A stretch of 8,884 nucleotides of DNA from Bacteroidales bacterium (GTDB lineage: Bacteria; Bacteroidota; Bacteroidia; Bacteroidales; UBA932), in the NCBI GenBank assembly GCA_009784635.1, contig WRBG01000075.1:1-8884 (forward strand), given 5' to 3'. Numbering within the stretch: position 1 is the first letter of the stretch; each line of letters starts with the position of its first letter. This document shows positions 6,232 through 8,884 of this stretch, one piece after another. The notes under the pieces were generated by a model. That model saw only the letters and a list, made by a program, of their open reading frames with translations, was not told where the DNA came from and did no database searches. The translations under genes were made by a program, and so were the position numbers.

Positions 6232-8409
6232 ATGAAAGTAAAACAACATGACATTACCGATTGCGGGGCGGCCTGCTTGGCCTCTGTGGCCATTTGGTAC
6301 GGACTCAAACTGCCCATTGCCCGTATCCGGCAAATTGCCTCGACCGATAAAAAGGGTACCAACATGTTGGGTATGGTAGAAGCCGCCGGACAGCTCGGTT
6401 TTTCTGCAAAAGCAGTCAAAGCCATAGGACCTCATGGAGAAAAATGGACCGCTCCATTGGAAAAAATCCCCAAACCGGCTATTGCCCATGTAGTCGTCAA
6501 TAAAAAATTACTGCATTATGTTGTACTCTACAAGGCTAACGGGAAAAAGGTATCCATCATGGACCCGGCAGACGGAAAAATGCACCGCTATTCCTATGAC
6601 GAATTTACGGATATGTGGACGGGAATTTTGCTGTTGCTGGCGCCTATGGAGGAGTTTAAGCGGGGGAACCAAAAGGTGTCGGTGCTGACCCGCCTTTGGC
6701 ATCTGTTTCGTCCCAATCTAAAAGATTTGACACAGGCTATTTTTGGCGCAGCAGTCTATACGGTGATTGGTCTTTCTACGTCTATATATGTGCAAAAGAT
6801 TGTAGACAATGTGATTCCTCAAGGGAACAAAAATTTGCTGAACCTGCTCAGCGTTGCGATGATGGCGCTGCTGTTGTCGGGCATATTCATCAATTTCTTT
6901 AAGACATTGATTGTGTTGCGCACGGGGCAAAAAATAGACGTCCGGCTGATTTTGGGATATTACAAACACCTGCTGCGCCTGCCCCAAACCTTTTTCGACA
7001 ACATGCGCTCGGGCGAAATCATCTCCCGCGTGAACGATGCCGTCAAAATCCGTCTGTTCATCAACGAAACCATGATTAACCTGTTGGTATCCATCTTGAT
7101 TTTGCTCCTCTCGTTTGCCTTGATGTTCACCTATTATTGGAAGTTGGCCTTGATTATCTCCGGAGTAATTCCGCTCTATACCTTGGTGTACATAGTCTAC
7201 AACTACGCCAATCGAAAGACCCAGCGCAAATTGATGGAAGATTCCGCCGAACTGGAAGCCCATTTGGTAGAATCGCTTAACGCCGTAGGTACGATTAAAC
7301 GCTTTGGCATGGAAGACTTTGCAGGATTAAAAACCGAAGCCCGTTTTGTACAATTGCTGCATACCGTTTACCGGTCCGGCAAAACAGCCCTGTGGTCGGG
7401 CAGCTCTGCGGAGTTTATATCTCGACTGTTTACCATTATTTTGCTGTGGGCAGGAGCCGCGTTTGTGGTAGATTTGCACATTACGCCCGGCGAACTGCTG
7501 TCGTTTTACGCCCTCATCGGCTACTTTATGGGTCCGGTCGGCAGTTTGATTGGGATGAACCGCAGTTGGCAGGATGCGCGGATTGCCGCCGACCGTTTGT
7601 TTGAAATCATGGATTTAGAGCAGGAAGATGGCAGGCAGAAACTACCGTTTGTTCAAGAGCAGTTGGGCGATATTGTATTTTGCGACGTACATTTCCGTTA
7701 CGGCGCTCGGGAAGACGTATTTACAGGACTCAACCTTACTTTTGAACAGGGAAAAATCAGCGCCATTGTGGGGGAGAGCGGCTCGGGAAAAAGCTCGTTG
7801 CTGGCCATCCTGCAAAATTTATATCCCCTGCAAAAAGGCCATGTATGTATGGGTGGCGTAGATGTACGGCATATTGCTCCCGCCTGCCTGCGCAGCCTCA
7901 TGGGCATTGTGCCGCAGCAGATAGACCTTTTTGACGGTTCGCTGTTAGAAAACATTGCCTTGGGCGACCTTGAGCCCGACCTTCCCCGCATATTGGCCCT
8001 TTGCGAACAAATCGGCCTCCAATCTTTTATTCAATCCCTTCCGGCCGGATTGCACACACAGGTTGGCGAAAAGGGGGCCAAACTCTCAGGCGGACAACGA
8101 CAACGCATCGCCATTGCCCGCGCCCTTTACCGCAATCCCCGTATATTGGTATTGGACGAGGCAACCTCGGCGCTTGATTCCGAATCGGAACAGTACATTA
8201 AACACGTCATCGCTGATTTTAAGGCCAACGGCAAAACCGTTATCATTATTGCCCACCGTTTGGCCACCATAACCCAAGCCGATACCATTTACGTATTGCA
8301 GGGCGGGCGACTTACGGAACAGGGGTCGCATCAGGAACTCCTGCGTGCCCAAGGACAATATGCCGCTTATTGGCAGGCGCAAACACAATACAACTATGAA
8401 TCACTTTGA
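6232..8409 (+). CDS. Peptidase-containing ABC transporter (C39 family, PCAT) for double-glycine peptides
   Basis: This 725-residue protein cuts the leader of a peptide precursor after Gly-Gly on the cytoplasmic side and exports the core using ATP. The start at 6232 (MKVKQHDITDCG) puts the C39 peptidase at the very N-terminus as usual; the open frame continues 23 codons upstream into hlyD, but that part has no family character. The catalytic set is visible: Q5, C11 (QHDITDCGAAC), H95 (LLHYVVLYK) and D111 (MDPADG). The transmembrane domain spans about 165-445 with six hydrophobic segments. The nucleotide-binding domain has Walker A GESGSGKSS (514-522), the Q-loop near VPQQ (560-563), signature LSGGQ (618-622), Walker B ILVLDE (638-643), D-loop SALD and H-loop H675. 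All catalytic motifs are intact. It follows the HlyD gene by 11 nt, and its last 14 nt overlap the next gene. Confidence 0.97.
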   Translation: MKVKQHDITDCGAACLASVAIWYGLKLPIARIRQIASTDKKGTNMLGMVEAAGQLGFSAKAVKAIGPHGEKWTAPLEKIPKPAIAHVVVNKKLLHYVVLYKANGKKVSIMDPADGKMHRYSYDEFTDMWTGILLLLAPMEEFKRGNQKVSVLTRLWHLFRPNLKDLTQAIFGAAVYTVIGLSTSIYVQKIVDNVIPQGNKNLLNLLSVAMMALLLSGIFINFFKTLIVLRTGQKIDVRLILGYYKHLLRLPQTFFDNMRSGEIISRVNDAVKIRLFINETMINLLVSILILLLSFALMFTYYWKLALIISGVIPLYTLVYIVYNYANRKTQRKLMEDSAELEAHLVESLNAVGTIKRFGMEDFAGLKTEARFVQLLHTVYRSGKTALWSGSSAEFISRLFTIILLWAGAAFVVDLHITPGELLSFYALIGYFMGPVGSLIGMNRSWQDARIAADRLFEIMDLEQEDGRQKLPFVQEQLGDIVFCDVHFRYGAREDVFTGLNLTFEQGKISAIVGESGSGKSSLLAILQNLYPLQKGHVCMGGVDVRHIAPACLRSLMGIVPQQIDLFDGSLLENIALGDLEPDLPRILALCEQIGLQSFIQSLPAGLHTQVGEKGAKLSGGQRQRIAIARALYRNPRILVLDEATSALDSESEQYIKHVIADFKANGKTVIIIAHRLATITQADTIYVLQGGRLTEQGSHQELLRAQGQYAAYWQAQTQYNYESL

Positions 8410-8773
8410 TTTTCTGGATAAGCTATCTATAATGAATAAGCTGATTATCAGAGAATATACCGGCTCTCCACATGAATTGGCCCGGCGTCTTTCTATCAGC
8501 CGCAGCACCTTATATGAAATTATAGACGAATTAAACTCGCGAGGAGTCGAAATCAAATACTCCCGCAACCGCGGTACATTCTATTACAACAACGACATGT
8601 TTCTCGATATCCGTTTTGCCATAAAGCCCCTTGAAAGCATAGATGAACCTAAGGAATTAAAACATTTTTCCGGCGGATGCAACATTTTTTCTTCCGTCCT
8701 TTTTCTTGGACGGAGCAGCCGTATCTTTGTATCCGAAAGCTCGTTTTGCAGTGCGCAATGCAAAATATGCTGA
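8396..8773 (+). CDS. Small HTH protein with a leader-like GG site and a cysteine-bearing C-terminal tail
   Basis: The protein is 125 residues. Residues about 1-22 form a helix, and 24-48 look like a helix-turn-helix (SPHELARRLSISRSTLYEIIDEL), followed by a likely wing (VEIKYSRNRGTFYY, 51-64). This resembles the small HTH_11-like proteins common near peptide-secretion genes in Bacteroidota, so a local transcriptional regulator is the likely role. The ATG at 8396 overlaps the transporter stop by 14 nt, implying translational coupling. Upstream in-frame ATGs (8345, 8360) would read through transporter codons and add non-family residues. The C-terminus is odd: KELKHFSGG (86-94) fits the core of a double-glycine leader (E-8, L-7, hydrophobic -4, G-2, G-1). 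A 31-residue tail with C95, C118, C122 and C125 follows, ending FCSAQCKIC. Whether the PCAT cleaves there is inference. No partner DNA site is identified. Confidence 0.8.
   Translation: MNHFDFLDKLSIMNKLIIREYTGSPHELARRLSISRSTLYEIIDELNSRGVEIKYSRNRGTFYYNNDMFLDIRFAIKPLESIDEPKELKHFSGGCNIFSSVLFLGRSSRIFVSESSFCSAQCKIC
8744..8765 (+). repeat. Inverted repeat / RNA hairpin at the 3' end of the HTH gene
   Basis: TTTTGCA (8744-8750) and TGCAAAA (8759-8765) are perfect 7-bp arms around an 8-nt loop that itself contains the palindrome TGCGCA. It lies in the codons for the FCSAQCK tail, 6-8 nt before the stop. It is followed by an A-run and then TTTTAATTAA rather than an immediate T-run. It could be an attenuator, an mRNA processing or stability element between regulator and precursor, or a coincidence. 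Confidence 0.45.
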
Positions 8774-8809
8774 AAAAAAATTTTAATTAACAAAAAAATG
8801 TTTATCTTT

Positions 8810-8884
8810 ATGAAAAATTTAAATTTGAATGAATGTGGAGTGTGCGAAATTTCTCAAAAAGAAATGGCGGAAACTAACGGTGGA
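8810..8884 (+). CDS. Double-glycine leader of a secreted peptide (bacteriocin-like) precursor, truncated at window edge
   Basis: Twenty-five codons are visible and end exactly on Gly-Gly, so only the leader is seen; the core peptide is outside the window. The leader starts MKNLNLNE, as in many Bacteroidota double-glycine precursors, and ends ISQKEMAETNGG. Counting back from the cut, it has I at -12, S at -11, E at -8, M at -7 and GG at -2/-1, matching the C39 recognition pattern; Thr at -4 replaces the usual hydrophobic residue. Two cysteines (C9, C12, in ECGVCE) make a CxxC, unusual for a leader. The gene lies 36 nt after the HTH stop in an A/T-rich gap. It is the natural substrate of the upstream PCAT. 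Whether the product is a bacteriocin, a signal or a modified peptide cannot be decided without the core. Confidence 0.85.
   Translation, partial: MKNLNLNECGVCEISQKEMAETNGG

Noticed and set aside
6718..7263. 181-codon minus-strand open frame inside the ABC transporter
   Set aside because: The plus strand encodes the transmembrane domain of an intact exporter here. The antisense product is Gln/His-rich with no recognisable fold, typical of a shadow frame.
8803..8810. TATCTTTA, close to the -7 consensus, next to the precursor start
   Set aside because: It overlaps the ATG at 8810, so transcription would begin inside the leader codons; the last base also misses the consensus G.
8820..8827. TAAATTTG, exact TAnnTTTG match
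   Set aside because: It lies inside the leader codons for L-N-L. A promoter there would miss the precursor start, so I treat it as a product of A/T-rich Asn/Leu codons.

Overview
The window looks like chromosomal DNA from a member of the Bacteroidota, most likely Bacteroidales. Four things point there: the leftward gene order ileS - TraR/DksA - lspA; an eukaryote-like (type 2) IleRS of 1137 residues; an LspA with the Bacteroidota-style GNVLDSAFYG and PEGGG segments; and several TAnnTTTG motifs, the Bacteroidota -7 promoter element, directly upstream of genes. This lineage call comes from motif memory, not from a database search.

Left half (1-4295, minus strand): a housekeeping cluster read leftward. 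It holds ileS, then a short TraR/DksA-type RNA polymerase-binding protein with a degenerate zinc finger, then the start of lspA (signal peptidase II), which runs off the left edge. A 62-bp divergent promoter region (4296-4357) separates ileS from a CvpA-family membrane protein on the plus strand. About 170 bp after cvpA contains no convincing gene, only a possible small basic ORF on the minus strand and a possible promoter for the next operon.

Right half (5027-8884, plus strand): a compact peptide-export cassette. It encodes an HlyD-type membrane-fusion/adaptor protein, a C39 peptidase-containing ABC transporter (PCAT), a small winged-helix-like HTH protein whose start overlaps the transporter's stop, and a ribosomal peptide precursor. 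Only the double-glycine leader of the precursor is inside the window, and the window ends exactly on its Gly-Gly. The expected logic is that the PCAT cleaves the leader after GG and pumps the mature peptide through the HlyD adaptor and a TolC-like outer-membrane channel that is not in view. The HTH protein would set expression.

The most unusual point is that the HTH protein itself ends in a leader-like double-glycine site (KELKHFSGG) followed by a 31-residue tail with four cysteines. It could therefore be both a regulator and a substrate of the neighbouring peptidase/transporter. Other points are a CxxC inside the precursor leader, an IleRS with the swapped GIHH form of the HIGH motif (reported to go with very high mupirocin resistance), and a TraR/DksA protein whose zinc finger reads CxxT-x17-CxxA.
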